From Pseudomonadales bacterium (lineage in GTDB: Bacteria > Pseudomonadota > Gammaproteobacteria > Pseudomonadales > UBA5518), in assembly GCA_024234165.1 (NCBI GenBank), contig JACKOP010000002.1, positions 186,001 through 250,000 of the forward strand: a stretch of 64,000 nucleotides of DNA, given 5' to 3'. Positions 45,182 to 56,483 of this stretch are shown one piece after another. The notes beneath the pieces were generated by a model. That model was not told where the DNA came from and did no database searches. It saw nothing but the letters and a program-made list of their open reading frames with translations. Position 1 is the first letter of the stretch, and each line of letters opens with the position of its first letter. Position numbers and translations under genes: made by a program.

Positions 45182-46646
45182 ATGCATGCCCACGGCAGGG
45201 AAGCCGCCGGTGGACTCGTCTACGAGCGCCACCGCCCCGAGGAAACGCAACTCTACCGGCTGGTGGAGCGGCACTACCCCGCTTTCGTCGAACACTTGGG
45301 CGAACAGGGCAAGGCCTTGCCCGCGTACGTGGAGAAGGAATTCGAGGCATACCTGAAATGCGGGCGGCTCGAGCATGGGTTCTTGCGGGTGCGCTGCGAG
45401 TCCTGTCACTGCGAGCGACTCGTCGCCTTCAGCTGCAAGCGCCGTGGTTTCTGCCCGAGTTGCGGCGCGCGGCGCATGGCGGAGACCGCCGCGCTGCTGG
45501 CCGACGAGGTGCTGCCGGCGCTGCCGCTCAGACAATGGGTCATCAGCTTTCCGTTCGCGCTCCGCTTTCTCTTCGCCTCGTGCCCCGAGGCGCTCGCCCG
45601 GGCGCTGGAGGTGATCTACCGCCTGCTGGCGACGCACCTCGCGCACAAGGCCGGGTTTACGCGCAAGGAAGCCGCCACCGGTGCGGTGACGCTGGTGCAG
45701 CGCTTTGGCAGCGCGCTCAACCTGAACATCCACCTGCACCTGCTCTGCACGGACGGTGTGTATACACAGCGTCCCGACGAAACCCTGCGCTTCAGGCGGG
45801 TGAAGGCGCCGGATCGGGAGGAACTCGAGTGCACGGTGCAGCAGATCGCCGAGCGGGTCGGTGGGGCGCTGGAGCGCATGGGCCTTCTCGCACGGGACGC
45901 CGATGCCGCTGGCTGGATCTGCCCCCGCTGAGGACGCGGATGCAATGACTCAGCTCATCGGCAGTTCGGTCACTTATCGCATTGCGCTCGGCCCGCAGGC
46001 CAGGCGCAAAACGCTGATATTGCGCACGATCACGCCGTTGGCGGGCGAGGACCCGACAAACGAGCGGGTGGCGAAGGCCTATGGATTCTCCCCTGCACGC
46101 GGGTGTGGGCTGCGAGGCGCACCAGCGCGAAGTGCGCGAGCGGCTGTGCCGGTACATCGCCCGCCCGGCGGTGGCCGAGCAGCGGCTCACGGTGAGTGTG
46201 CAGGGGAAGGTGGTGTACCTGCTCAAGACGCCGTACCGGAACGGGACGACGCATGTGGTGTTCGAGCCCACGGACTTCATCGCCCGCACGGCGGCGCTGG
46301 TGCCGCGCCCGCGCGTAAACCTGACGCGCTACCACGGGGTGCTCGCGCCGAACCACCGCTGGCGTGCCGAGGTGACGCCGGCCGGAAGGGGCAGGGGGAG
46401 CAGGGGAGCCGCGCAGCCCGGGAGGTCGGCGATCGAGCGGCATGCAGCGATGACACAGGCGCAACGGCTGAAGCGCGTGTTCGACATCGACGTGGCGAGC
46501 TGCGTGCGCTGCGGCGGTGCGGTCCGTGTCATTGCCAGCATCGAGGACCCAGCGCTGATCGAGCGGATGCTGGCTCACGTGCGGGAGAGGCGCAAAGGTC
46601 GAGCCCGCGCGTGGCCCGCTGTCGACAGGGCCGCCGGTGATGGCGT
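45182..46646 (+). pseudogene. IS91-family transposase, unit C, frameshifted
   Basis: Open from 45182 to 45931, covering the zinc domain and HUH motif (here CTDGVY instead of CLDGVY). Frames then break at 45908 (GCCGCTGGCTGG, a C lost from CCTGG), in the run of Cs at 45924, at 46090 and near 46590. Family-typical Leu/Trp codons within CCTGG are replaced by Thr/Gln (FEPTDFIART, MTQAQRLKRV). Confidence 0.85.
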
Positions 46647-46913
46647 GAGTGGCGCCTGCGCGAGGCGCGTGGATTGGGAGCAGGGACGCTGGCGATCGGC
46701 AGAGGCTGGTGCTGTGCCGAGGTGGGGCGTGGCGCGATTCGTTGAGGGATTTCGGGGTGTGGAAGAGTGCTCTGGCGGGACAGGCAGGTCGTGAACGCTG
46801 TGAACGCCGACGATCCGCTGCTTCGACCCGATTCGAGCACTGCTGCAGCTGGCGGGCAGGGTATCGAGCGGGATCGCTCCAGCCAGACAGGTGCTTTATC
46901 CTGCCTGTGCGTC

Positions 46914-47276
46914 AATCCTCCGTTTCCCAACCATACCGGGGCATCAACCAAGGCGCCAGTCTGCACCTCTTCAACTGCTGGGTGCCCTGAAAGCCATTTG
47001 CGCACTGCGAATCGGTCCTCATCTGACGCTGAACCACGACCCGCCGCGCAGATCAACGATTCATGCCAAAGCTCACTCGGATTTCCAAAACCTCCCATCA
47101 GCAAGCCTCGCGCCTCGATGAACACGATCAGGTCGTCGATAAGCGCATCAAACGCGGGCTCGTCGTTGCCTTCTTTTTAGTTGTACCTTCAGCTGAAAAC
47201 CCAGCTCGCGCCACTCGGCAACACGATGCTTCTTGCGTTGCCGGGGACTCATGCGCCGCACACCGCGATTCGACAT
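46914..47276 (-). pseudogene. yggL: YggL (DUF469) family protein, frameshifted and 3'-truncated
   Basis: Starts MSNRGVRRMSPRQRKKHRVA and continues EWRELGFQLKVQLK. A run of six bases (AAAAAG context at 47180) shifts the frame, then FDALIDDLIVFIEARGLLMG, GNPSELWHESLICAAGRGSA and EDRFAVRKWLSGHPAVEEVQ follow. This matches YggL, a 50S-subunit-associated protein of about 110 residues. The end (VDAPVWLGNGGLT) runs into repeat unit C, so the last residues may be lost. Removing one A restores the frame, pointing to a homopolymer read error. Confidence 0.75.
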
Positions 47277-47300
47277 CAAGAATCCGCTCGCGCCCATACT

Positions 47301-50148
47301 CTAAATCTCCTTCCGTGATCGCGCCAAATTCAACGCCAGCAGCCTGCGAAGGATCTCGTCATCGGACATCTCAGGCGTGTAGTCCGTCCAGCCGTAGGCT
47401 GCAGCTACAACGGCGTCCAGCGTTTTGTGCGCGCCATCAAGCCCGGCCGGGCGCTGGTTGTAGAGGTTCGTCAGCGTGCGCTTCTTCAGCTCGGCCTCGT
47501 GACCGGGCTTGTGGATGAGCCGGTCAGGGTAGCACAGGACGACTTCCGGGATACGATCGACCCATTCGCCCGGGTTCAGCCAGTTCTCCCGCAACTCGTT
47601 GAGCCGGCGGGCAGCGGTGGCGATCGCGTCAGCTGCAGGGGCCGGTCAGGGGGCGCCTGCGGCCGTGTCGGCAGGTGTCATGCCGGTGGGAAGGGAAGGC
47701 CTCGAAGCATGTCTTGGCATTGTACGTGGGGTCGTTTCCGACGCCGTGCATCGAGGCATTCGCGAGAGACCACGTCTCATGCATTCTTGAGTGAAGTACG
47801 CCGAACGTGGCGTCATCGCTGCGACAGATTGCATAAAGGCGGGAGTCGGGAAGGACGGTCACTGGCAGCCAAACGAAAAACGATGCTTGGCTACCGTGAG
47901 GTCGCCAAGAACCGATCTCGTCCGACCAGCCCCTTGCGAAGTCCGGGCCGCGCTTCGGCGTGGATCCACCAGCGGTTACGATAGGCATCGCGACGCTGAT
48001 CCATTCGATCCGGCTTAACGTGCTGCAGAACATGGGCAAATGGCCCTTCGTAGAGACTTGCATCCTGCTCGGCTGTATCTACGCCGAAGTCGATGATCCG
48101 GTGTCCGATGGCCGCCGTGCGACATCCTGTCCATTGGCCCACGGCTTCGACATCACTGTTCGGGCGGCCATGCGGGTTTGGGGCTTGGAGCCATTGCCGT
48201 GCCTGCTCTCCGGAAACGTCGAATGCTCCGACCTTCGTTGTGCCCATGAAGCAGACGCCTGCATTCCCCTGAAGCGGCACGGCAGTGGTCACGTCGACGC
48301 CTTGATCTGACGCAGTGAGATCGGCGTAGATGCTCGCGACCGGTGCGCCGTCGAGCTTAGCGTTACCCTCTCCGCCGAACGCCACCGGAAACCCGGACAG
48401 CCGCGCCATCGTTGACCCATTCTTCGTCGCTCCATGCCTCAAAAATCGGCGTTGAGGTGACAATTCGATCAAGCGCTGTGCGGTTGGCGCCCTTGCGAAT
48501 GGCTTGGGTTGTGACGAGTCCCGCAAAACGGCACTTGCCTGCCGCGATATGTGCTCTCGAACGCTCGAACCAGTAGGTGACGAGGTCGACGCCGCCCGGA
48601 AGGCGCCCTTCGAATAGCGCGCGTAAGCTTGGCCGTGTACTCCGCACCCAGCTCCCCGAGCATCTTCTTGTTCCCGACGAACGGCGGGTTCCCCACGATC
48701 ACATCCACTGATGGCCACTCGGCCTCGCTCCCGTCTTCGTTCAGCAGCGCGTCCCGGTTCTCGATGTGATCCGGGCGCGCGAGGATCGGGTTTCTGCGGC
48801 AGTCGTAGCCGTGCTTGAGCATCCACTGGATCTCACCGATCAGACCGTCACCCAGGCGAGCTCGGCGGCGTAGGCGTTGATCTCGATGCCGCGCACGTTG
48901 TCGGGGCTGGTTTCGATGGTGAGTTGGCGATGCAGCCCAAGCGCTTCGGCGTCGGGTTTGCCCAGTGCTCGAGGTCTTTCAGCGCACGCAGCGCGAGATA
49001 CAGGAAGTTGCCGGAGCCGCAGGCGGGATCGAGGACACGGAAGTTCTTCAGCCGCTCCGGTAGCCTAGAAAAAGCGCCTGTGCTTCCTGTTCGGCCTTCT
49101 GCGAGCCCTTTCCGCCGGCGTGGTACTTCTCGACGAGGGCGATCCACAGCCTTGGCGGCTTCCCATTCGCGTTCGAGCGGTTCGACGATGACCGGCTTCA
49201 CGAGCTTCATGATTGTGGTCGGATCGGTGTGGATTCGCCCCAAGCGGGGCGCGCACCTTCGGATCAAGGCCGCGTTCGAACAAGGTGCCGAGGATCGAGG
49301 GCTCGATCGCGCTCCAGTCCATGCGGCTTGCGGCGAGCAGGGCGCCGATCTCTTCAGGGGCGAGTTCGAGCACCTCCACGTGCTCGAACAATCCTCCGTT
49401 GAAATAGGCGATGTCTTCCGGGAGGAAATCGCCGCCCTTGCGCATCGCTTGGAACATCTCCGCCATCGACACCGCGAGCTTGGCCGGGTCGCCTTGGCGC
49501 TTCGCGATGACACGCTCGAAGAGTTTCTTCGGCAGCAGGCCGATGTCCTCCGCGAACATGCAGAACAGGCACTGGATGAGGAAGTGCGCGATCTTCGCGG
49601 GATCGTGCCCGCGCTCGGTCATGGACTGCGCGACGTCAGCGAAGCGGCCGGCGGCATCCTTGGTGATATCGAGCACCGTTCGACCGGTCAGGAACTTCTC
49701 AGGGTCGGTGAACAGCCAGCGCAAGCGCTGCATGTTTTCAGGTGTGCCGATGTCCTCGAGGCGGATCGTGTAGGTCTCGCTTGGCGTGCCGGTGAAGTGG
49801 GTGTGGATCTGGGTGATCTCGCGATTGCTGACGACCAGCAGCGGCGGGTTGTCGAGGGCGAGGCGTAGGTCATGAGCTGGCGCAAGGCGCCGGACAGATC
49901 CCACCGGGGCCTTTGTTCTCCCAGCCGAAGTGTCCGCGCTTCCAGACGTCTGCCCAGCCATGGCCCGCGCCGGTTCGGGTGGCGCCGCGCTCGAAGCAGT
50001 AGGTGTCGGGGTCGTTAGGCGGCTCCACGCCGAGCACGCTGCAGAGGTCGAGGAAGAAGGCTTGTGAGCCGGCACGCTCGGAGAGCGGGTTGTCCTTCCA
50101 CTTGGTGATGAACTGGGCTGGGGTCATGTCGGGCGAGTCGGTTGGCAT
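47301..50148 (-). pseudogene. MmeI-like type II (single-chain) restriction-modification enzyme, many frameshifts
   Basis: Start MPTDSPDMTPAQFITKWKDN; end ILRRLLALNLARSRKEI. In order: a PD-(D/E)xK nuclease (ADVWKRGHFGWENKGPG, with the ExK in WENK); a helical linker (CLFCMFAEDIGLLPKKLFER, YFNGGLFEHVEVLELAPEEI); a methyltransferase with FRVLDPACGSGNFLYLALRA and DVIVGNPPFVGNKKMLGELG; then ADLVTYWF-type text and a target-recognition region (PLQGNAGVCFMG) and C-terminal domain (TLDAVVAAAYGWTDYTPEMS). Such enzymes methylate adenine on one strand and cut about 20 nt away. Seven or more breaks, so inactive as written. Stands alone, as this class can. Confidence 0.82.
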
Positions 50149-50345
50149 TCAGCAAGCATGATTGTAGGGGAAACACACAGGCTGATTGTGCGCTCAGGCG
50201 TTTTTCGGACGTCGGACGTCCAATCCTCGACGGGGTTCTGAAAAATATTTCGCAGAGAGGGTCTTCGTTTCTGAAACGTGTGGAAAATTGAATTGAAGGG
50301 GTGCTCTTGCCCGGGATCTCAGTTCAAAGGAGAAGTAGAAAATGG
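50149..50345. other. Spacer upstream of the MmeI-like gene
   Basis: 197 bases, relatively AT-rich (e.g. GAAAAATATTTCGCAGAGAG), presumably with the promoter of the minus-strand restriction-modification gene. Ends at the first base of repeat unit B. Confidence 0.4.
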
Positions 50346-50496
50346 CCCACCGGTGTGAAGGTATCGTCGCGCGCTGCCCACATCGACGGCAGGAGACTTT
50401 TGCGACAGCCTCTTCAACCCGGCGGGATTTCGCCACCATCGCCCGCAGCGTCGGTATGAATGGCGACCTACGATCCGTGTCCAGCCGTGCCTGCAG

Positions 50497-51381
50497 TCAC
50501 CAGCCCATGCGTTCTACGGCATCCGCAACGGCGAGCAGGCGTTCGGCTTGCGCCACGTGCAGGTTCTCGACCGGGCGATTTCTCACCACGACCACTGCGC
50601 TGCCACGCAGCTGGGCGTCCTGCCGAACGGCAATGATTTCATGCGCCTCGGCCAACTCCCCAGCCGCCGGTGCGAACACCTCGTTTGCCGTCGCCGAGCT
50701 GGCCGGGATGGATCAGTGTCTTGCCGTCGAAACCGAGATCGCGCCCCTGTACACACGCGGCGTGCAGGCGGAACGCATCGTGCAGCTCGAGATGCACGCC
50801 ATCGAGAATGTCGATGCCATGGGCACGTGCAGCAAGCACGCATTGACCAAGCGCCGGCAGGAATCCCAGCCGTTCCGGCGTATGCCGCACGCGCAGTTCG
50901 CGTGCCAGATCCGAGGTACCCATGAGAGTTCCAGCCAGCGCGGATGGGCGCCGGCGATCGAGTCGATGGCAAGAATGCCGCGTGCGGTTTCCGCCATGCA
51001 CCACAGGCGCAATCCGTCTGCCACTCCCGCTCGTTCGAGTAGCTGCACGGCCTGCAGGACGTCTTCAGCCGACGAGACCTTGGGCAGCACGAGGCCATCG
51101 GCTCCCGCATTGGCGAAGGCACGCAGATCGTCGCCCCCATTCGGTATCCAGCCCGTTGACGCGCACCAGCAACTCACGCGCGCCATAACCACCCGTGTCG
51201 AGCGCCGCCATGATCTGCCCGCGAGCCTCGACTTTTGCAGCCAGCGCGACCGCATCCTCGAGATCGAGGATCAGCACGTCAGCGGGCAATTCACGCGCCT
51301 TGGCCAGAGCGCGCTGGTTCGATCCCGGCATATAGAGCGCCGAACGGCGCAGTCAGAAAACAACCTATCTGATTCACTCAT
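50497..51381 (-). pseudogene. CitE-like lyase, unit B, frameshifted
   Basis: Copy of 35665-36549. Frames break near 50695 (extra base), 50935 and 51137 (lost Cs). CCAGG in A is replaced by CCGAA (50623) and CGGAA (50769). Segment near 51350 reads CAGTCAGAAAACAACC where A has CGGTCGAAACGGCC. Confidence 0.85.
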
Positions 51382-51414
51382 TCCGTGCACCCCCACTCAC
51401 CAGTCTCGCTGCGT

Positions 51415-51715
51415 TCAGGCTCCAGATGCCTCGGTCCGATACGTGGCAGCTTTCCGGCAAAACCATCACGTCGACGGCTTCCTCGAGCAGGCTGCTCATC
51501 AGTTTTTCTGCTCGTGGACACAGCCACTGCTGAAACAAAGCAACGATCCACCACCACCGACCCGGTCGACCAGCACCTCCTCGACCCGACGCGCCACCGC
51601 CTCGCCCGGGTCGATGATGCGCCACGCCGAAGCCCACCAGATCCTGAATCGCTGCAGCAAGGAAGGGAAAATGCGTACAACCAAGCACGATCGTGTCCGC
51701 CCCTGCCGCCAGCAT
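51415..51715 (-). pseudogene. murI: Glutamate racemase C-terminal fragment, unit B
   Basis: Copy of the fragment at 36583-36888 (LAAGADTIVLGCTHFPFLAA), with single-base indels near 51508 and 51627 breaking the frame. Confidence 0.75.
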
Positions 51716-52071
51716 CAAGGCCATCCAGTACGCGAAAGCGCGCGTGGCGAGTCTGAAGGTGTTCCTGTCGGATCCCGACGTGCCGATCGACACCAATCAC
51801 ACCGGAGCGCGGCCTGCGGGTGATCCCGACCGGACGGCGCAACTGGCTGTTCTGTTGGACCGAGATCGGTGCCGAGCGGGTGGCGGTGATCCAGAGTCTG
51901 CTGGTGACCTGCCGGCTGCTGCGGCGTGGATCCGTATGCCTACTGGTCGATGTGCTGCAGCGCATCGGCGAGCACCCGGCCAGCCGTGTCGTCGAACTCA
52001 CGCCGCGCGAATGGAAGACACGCTTCTCCCACGATCCCATGAGATCAGTTCTCGCATACGGGAAGATATAA
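51715..52071 (+). pseudogene. IS66 TnpC C-terminal fragment, unit B
   Basis: Copy of 36886-37240. CACCTGGAGC in A reads CACACCGGAGC here (51799), and a base is lost in CTACCTGG (CTACTGG, 51942); both alter CCTGG sites. Ends SHDPMRSVLAYGKI. Confidence 0.78.
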
Positions 52072-52244
52072 CGGTCTGGTTTGGCCGCTTACAGACGGAC
52101 TGAGGTTGCGACATGAAGCGAGCCCCTGAATATGCCCGGGCCAACGCTGGCAAACCGAACTGGCCGAACCTTTAGCCGGTCCATCATTTCACTACACCAA
52201 AGCAGCAATGATCGCTGCCGCTGGCTGCTATAGTTCCGCGCTGC

Positions 52245-52325
52245 ATGAATACCCCCAAAGGCCTCGAGCCACTGACTGACGACGGCGTGATCACCGCTGT
52301 GAGCCGGGCCCTGAAGAGCAGCAGG
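52245..52325 (+). pseudogene. Truncated RIO-kinase N-terminus, unit B
   Basis: Copy of 37415-37501 (MNTPKGLEPLTDDGVITAVS); diverges at AGAGCAGCAGGGCTG instead of AGAGCGGCAAGGAGCTG. Confidence 0.65.
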
Positions 52326-52454
52326 GCTGCAGGCCGGCCTGCTCCGGTGCGGCATCGACGCCCCGTTCGAGATGGACCGAAACCGCCTGACGTTCAAGAG
52401 CCACCTGTTCGGTGCGGGGCGCACGACTGGAGGAGGCGCTCATGGCAACAACGG

Positions 52455-52625
52455 TTACCGGAACCTGCGTCGCCCTCTGACGATCATCTGCAACGCGGCC
52501 GGGCCGGTCAGCAGCAACCAGCCGCCGGCCGGTACGCGAAAATTCCAGTGGGGATTGTGCACCCTCGGGCAGGAAGCCCTGCAGCACAGTTTCCGGACGC
52601 TGGTGCCCGATTCGCACATTGATCC
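52455..52625 (-). pseudogene. CTERM-like C-terminal fragment, unit B
   Basis: Copy of 37626-37800, here with four instead of five Cs at 52549, so the reading HNPHWNFRVPAGGWLLLTG is continuous into a longer open frame that begins in antisense of the antitoxin-like ORF. Confidence 0.4.
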
Positions 52626-52658
52626 ACGGCTGCGCCAGCGACCTAGAAGTCGCCAGTC

Positions 52659-52832
52659 ATGGATCGGGATGTTTATCAGCTCGAAGCCGAGGCGCAGAAG
52701 CTGCCGCAGGAAGACCGCGCGCGACTGGCCCGACACCTGATCGCCACGCTCGATCGCGGTGACGACCTGCATGACGGTCAGCCCTCGCTGGACGAAGCCG
52801 GTCAGCGTTTGTCGACACGGCGTCCGGGATGA
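52659..52832 (+). CDS. Addiction-module component-like small protein, unit B
   Basis: Same 57-residue ORF as 37829-38002, intact, ending STRRPG. The Trp-to-Arg change comes from CGACCTGGCG becoming CGACACGGCG. No toxin partner. Confidence 0.55.
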   Translation: MDRDVYQLEAEAQKLPQEDRARLARHLIATLDRGDDLHDGQPSLDEAGQRLSTRRPG

Positions 52833-52893
52833 GTGCCGGTTGGATATCCCGGGCCTGCCCGAAGCGCCGCCGACTGCTGTAATCTTGCGCTGC

Positions 52894-53756
52894 ATGAAAA
52901 CTCCCAAAGGCCTCGAGCCACTGATTGAAGACGGCGTGATCAGCGAGGTCATCCGTGCACTGAAAAGCGGCAAGGAAGCCTCGGTATACGTCGTGCAATG
53001 CAGGGCGGATCTGCGCTGCGCCAAGGTCTACAAGGACATGGGTCAGCGCAGCTTCCGAACGCGCGCGCAGTACCAGGAAGGCCGCAAGGTGCGCGGCAGC
53101 CAGCAAGCCCGTGCCATGCGCCGCAGCACCAACTATGGTCGCAAGGAACAGAAATCGCACGGAAGAACACCGAAGTCGAGGCGCTCTACCAGTTGGCGGC
53201 AGTCGGCGTGCGCGTGCCCGCCCCTTACGGTTTCTTCAACGGCGTGCTGGTGATGGAACTCGTGACCAGTGCCGACGGCGGCTCGGCTCCCAACACAGGT
53301 GAGGTCGATCTGTCAGCAGAGCTGGCGCGCGACTATCACCGCTTCCTGATCAGCCAGATCGTGCGCATGCTGTGTGTGCCGGCCTGATCCACGGCGATCT
53401 CTCTGAATACAACATACTGGTCGCAGCCGACGGCCCGGTGATCATCGATCTGCCGCAGGTGGTGAGCGCATCGGGCAACAACAACGCACAGGCCATGCTG
53501 GCCCGTGACGTCGACAACGTCACCGCCACCCTCGGCCGCTTTGCACCGGAACTGCTGGGCACACGCTTTGCCGGGGAAATGTGGGCGCTCTACGAGCAGG
53601 GCCTGCTGCGACCGGACAGCGTGCTCAGCGGCGAGTTCGTCAGCAACGAGGTCGCAGCCGACGTCGCCACCACCCTGCTCGCCATCGAGGACGCGCGCGA
53701 CGAAGCACTGCGCCGTCAGCGCGGCCGTGCAGCCGCCAGAGCAGGCATGAATATCG
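52894..53756 (+). pseudogene. RIO1-like kinase, unit B, frameshifted
   Basis: Copy of 38066-38920. Breaks: loss of a G near 53151 (GAACAGAAATCGCACGG against GAACAGGAAATCGCCTGG), and two extra bases at 53376 (TGTGTGTGCC). The catalytic loop LIHGDLSEYNILV lies in a separate frame from the N-lobe. Confidence 0.85.
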
Positions 53757-54398
53757 AACTGACGGCCCACGAGGCGCGCCTAATCGGCTGTCTGATGGAA
53801 AGGAAGTCACCACACCCGAGCAATACCGCTGTCGCTCAACGCACTCACCAATGCCTGCAACCAGAAGAGCAACCGGGACCCGGTACTCGACCTCGCCGAG
53901 ACCACGGTGCAGCAGGTGCTGGATGGACTGCTGAAGAAACATCTGGTCAGTGACCGTTCCGGTTACGGCGGACGGGTGACCAAGTACAAACAGGTGTTCT
54001 GCAACATGGAGTTCGGACCCCTGCAGTTCACCGCCATCGAACGTGCGATCATCTGCGAACTGCTGGTGCGCGGGCCACAGACACCCGGCGAGTTGCGCAC
54101 CCGCTGCAACCGCATGGCCGCCATCGCCGAGGTGAGCGAAGTCGAGACCGCACTGCACAGCCTCGCCGAAAACCTCAGCGGCCCCTTCGTGGTGAAACTG
54201 CCGCGTTTGCCGGGCACGCGTGACGCACGCTGGGCCCATCTATTGAGCGGCGAAGTCCCGGTCACGCCGGTTGCAGACGAAACGCCGGCCAGCGCCGCAC
54301 CCCGCAGCGGACTCGCCGAGCGGGTGCAACAACTCGAGGCGCAGGTCGAAAGCCTGCAACAGGCGGTGGACGAAATCCGACGTCGATTGCTGACCTGA
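53748..54398 (+). pseudogene. yceH: yceH, unit B, frameshifted
   Basis: Copy of 38917-39570 with one base lost at 53800 (GGAAAGGAAG) and one at 53827 (AATACCGC). From MQQVLDGLLKKHLVSDRSGY (frame at 53907) the remainder is intact. Confidence 0.85.
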
Positions 54399-54414
54399 GA
54401 TCTCGGCAAGCCGG

Positions 54415-54830
54415 CCCTGCCCAAGGCAGTTTAGGCTCACCATGTCGCGCTGGGCGACGTTGACCATGCCGACGACATCATCACGATAAGCCGCCGGATC
54501 CGAGATGGTGGCCGTGTAAACAAACTGCGCATCGGCCCCGGGACGTACGCCCGGAAGCCAGCCATTCCACCCTTTTTCTCGCCGCCCGTCAGGGTGAAGA
54601 AATCCGTGCCACCCAGCAGCGGTTCGGCCAGCTCACGACGACATCACCATCCTTGGCCGGCGGCGCATTTTGTTGCCAAAGTTCGCCTTGTAGCCACCGG
54701 AGCTGACTCACCCTTGGGACTTGCGGCCGGCGTACGAAAGGCAATACGTGACTGTCCCGGCAACAGGCCAACCTGCGCAATCGGCGCATGCCGCTTCGAA
54801 GGGTCCATTCGTCACGCCGCTGAACCGTAC
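54415..54830 (-). pseudogene. Unrecognised fragment between yceH and IS91 (unit B)
   Basis: Third copy of the fragment at 39590-39990, with several indels (54551, 54630, 54671, 54698). Confidence 0.35.
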
Positions 54831-55021
54831 CCAGCGGTTCAACGACGAATGCCCGATCCAGTTCCCCGTGCCCATTGGCGTTGGGTGAACGCTCGCCAGA
54901 GGTAGTAACTCGCCTCCGAGAATCCGTGCCGATGGTCCGGCGCTTCACGCCCCGTTCTTGTGCTGGCGGGGAGCAGTCTTCAGACTGAACCACCACCCGC
55001 TTGCGCAAGGACGCGCAGCCG

Positions 55022-56483
55022 ATGCATGCCCACGGCAGAAGCCGCCAGTGGACTCGTCTACGAGCGCCACCGCCCCGAGGAAACGCAACTCTACCGGCTG
55101 GTGGAGCGGCACTACCCGCTTTCGTCGAACACTTGGGCGAACAGGGCAAGGCCTTGCCCGCGTACGTGGAGAAGGAATTCGAGGCATACCTGAAATGCGG
55201 GCGGCTCGAGCATGGGTTCTTGCGGGTGCGCTGCGAGTCCTGTCACTGCGAGCGACTCGTCGCCTTCAGCTGCAAGCGCCGTGGTTTCTGCCCGAGTTGC
55301 GGCGCGCGGCGCATGGCGGAGACCGCCGCGCTGCTGGCCGACGAGGTGCTGCCGGCGCTGCCGCTCAGACAATGGGTCATCAGCTTTCCGTTCGCGCTCC
55401 GCTTTCTCTTCGCCTCGTGCCCCGAGGCGCTCGCCCGGGCGCTGGAGGTGATCTACCGCCTGCTGGCGACGCACCTCGCGCACAAGGCCGGGTTTACGCG
55501 CAAAGGAAGCCGCCACCGGTGCGGTGACGCTGGTGCAGCGCTTTGGCAGCGCGCTCAACCTGAACATCCACCTGCACCTGCTCTGCACGGACGGTGTGTA
55601 TACACAGCGTCCCGACGAAACCTGCGCTTCAGGCGGGTGAAGGCGCCGGATCGGGAGGAACTCGAGTGCACGGTGCAGCAGATCGCCGAGCGGGTCGGTG
55701 GGGCGCTGGAGCGCATGGGCCTTCTCGCACGGGACGCCGATGCCGCTGGCTGGATCTGCCCCCCCGCTGAGGACGCGGATGCAATGACTCAGCTCATCGG
55801 CAGTTCGGTCACTTATCGCATTGCGCTCGGCCCGCAGGCCGGGCGCAAAACGCTGATATTGCGCACGATCACGCCGTTGGCGGGCGAGGACCCGACAAAC
55901 GAGCGGGTGGCGAAGGCCTATGGATTCTCCCTGCACGCGGGTGTGGGCTGCGAGGCGCACCAGCGCGAAGTGCGCGAGCGGCTGTGCCGGTACATCGCCC
56001 GCCCGGCGGTGGCCGAGCAGCAGCGGCTCACGGTGAGTGTGCAGGGGAAGGTGGTGTACCTGCTCAAGACGCCGTACCGGAACGGGACGACGCATGTGGT
56101 GTTCGAGCCCTGGACTTCATCGCCCGCACGGCGGCGCTGGTGCCGCGCCCGCGCGTAAACCTGACGCGCTACCACGGGGTGCTCGCGCCGAACCACCGCT
56201 GGCGTGCCGAGGTGACGCCGGCCGGAAGGGGCAGGGGAGCAGGGGAGCCGCGCAGCCCGGGAGGTCGGCGATCGAGCGGCATGCAGCGATGACACAGGCG
56301 CAACGGCTGAAGCGCGTGTTCGACATCGACGTGGCGAGCTGCGTGCGCTGCGGCGGTGCGGTCCGTGTCATTGCCAGCATCGAGGACCCAGCGCTGATCG
56401 AGCGGATGCTGGCTCACGTGCGGGAGAGAGCGCAAAGGTCGAGCCCGCGCGTGGCCCGCTGTCGACAGGGCCGCCGGTGATGG
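55022..56483 (+). pseudogene. IS91-family transposase, unit B, frameshifted
   Basis: Copy of 40196-41665. Breaks at 55037 (two Gs lost), 55115, 55504 (extra A), 55620, 56110 (C lost from CCTGG) and 56238. The zinc and HUH motifs can still be read. Cannot make a full enzyme as written. Confidence 0.85.

Larger units (their letters stand above)
44216..46913 (+). repeat. Unit C: 2.7-kb partial copy of unit A (yceH 3' half to IS91 end)
   Basis: Matches 39231-41932 with scattered indels. The left end lies at donor GAAC (39229-39232), and the right end is the same constant IS91 terminus as in A and B. It separates the RHH-like fragment from yggL. Shares many variants with unit B but not A (GACGAAACC, GTGCAGCAG, GCAAAACGCTGATATT), so C and B are closer to each other. 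Confidence 0.9.
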
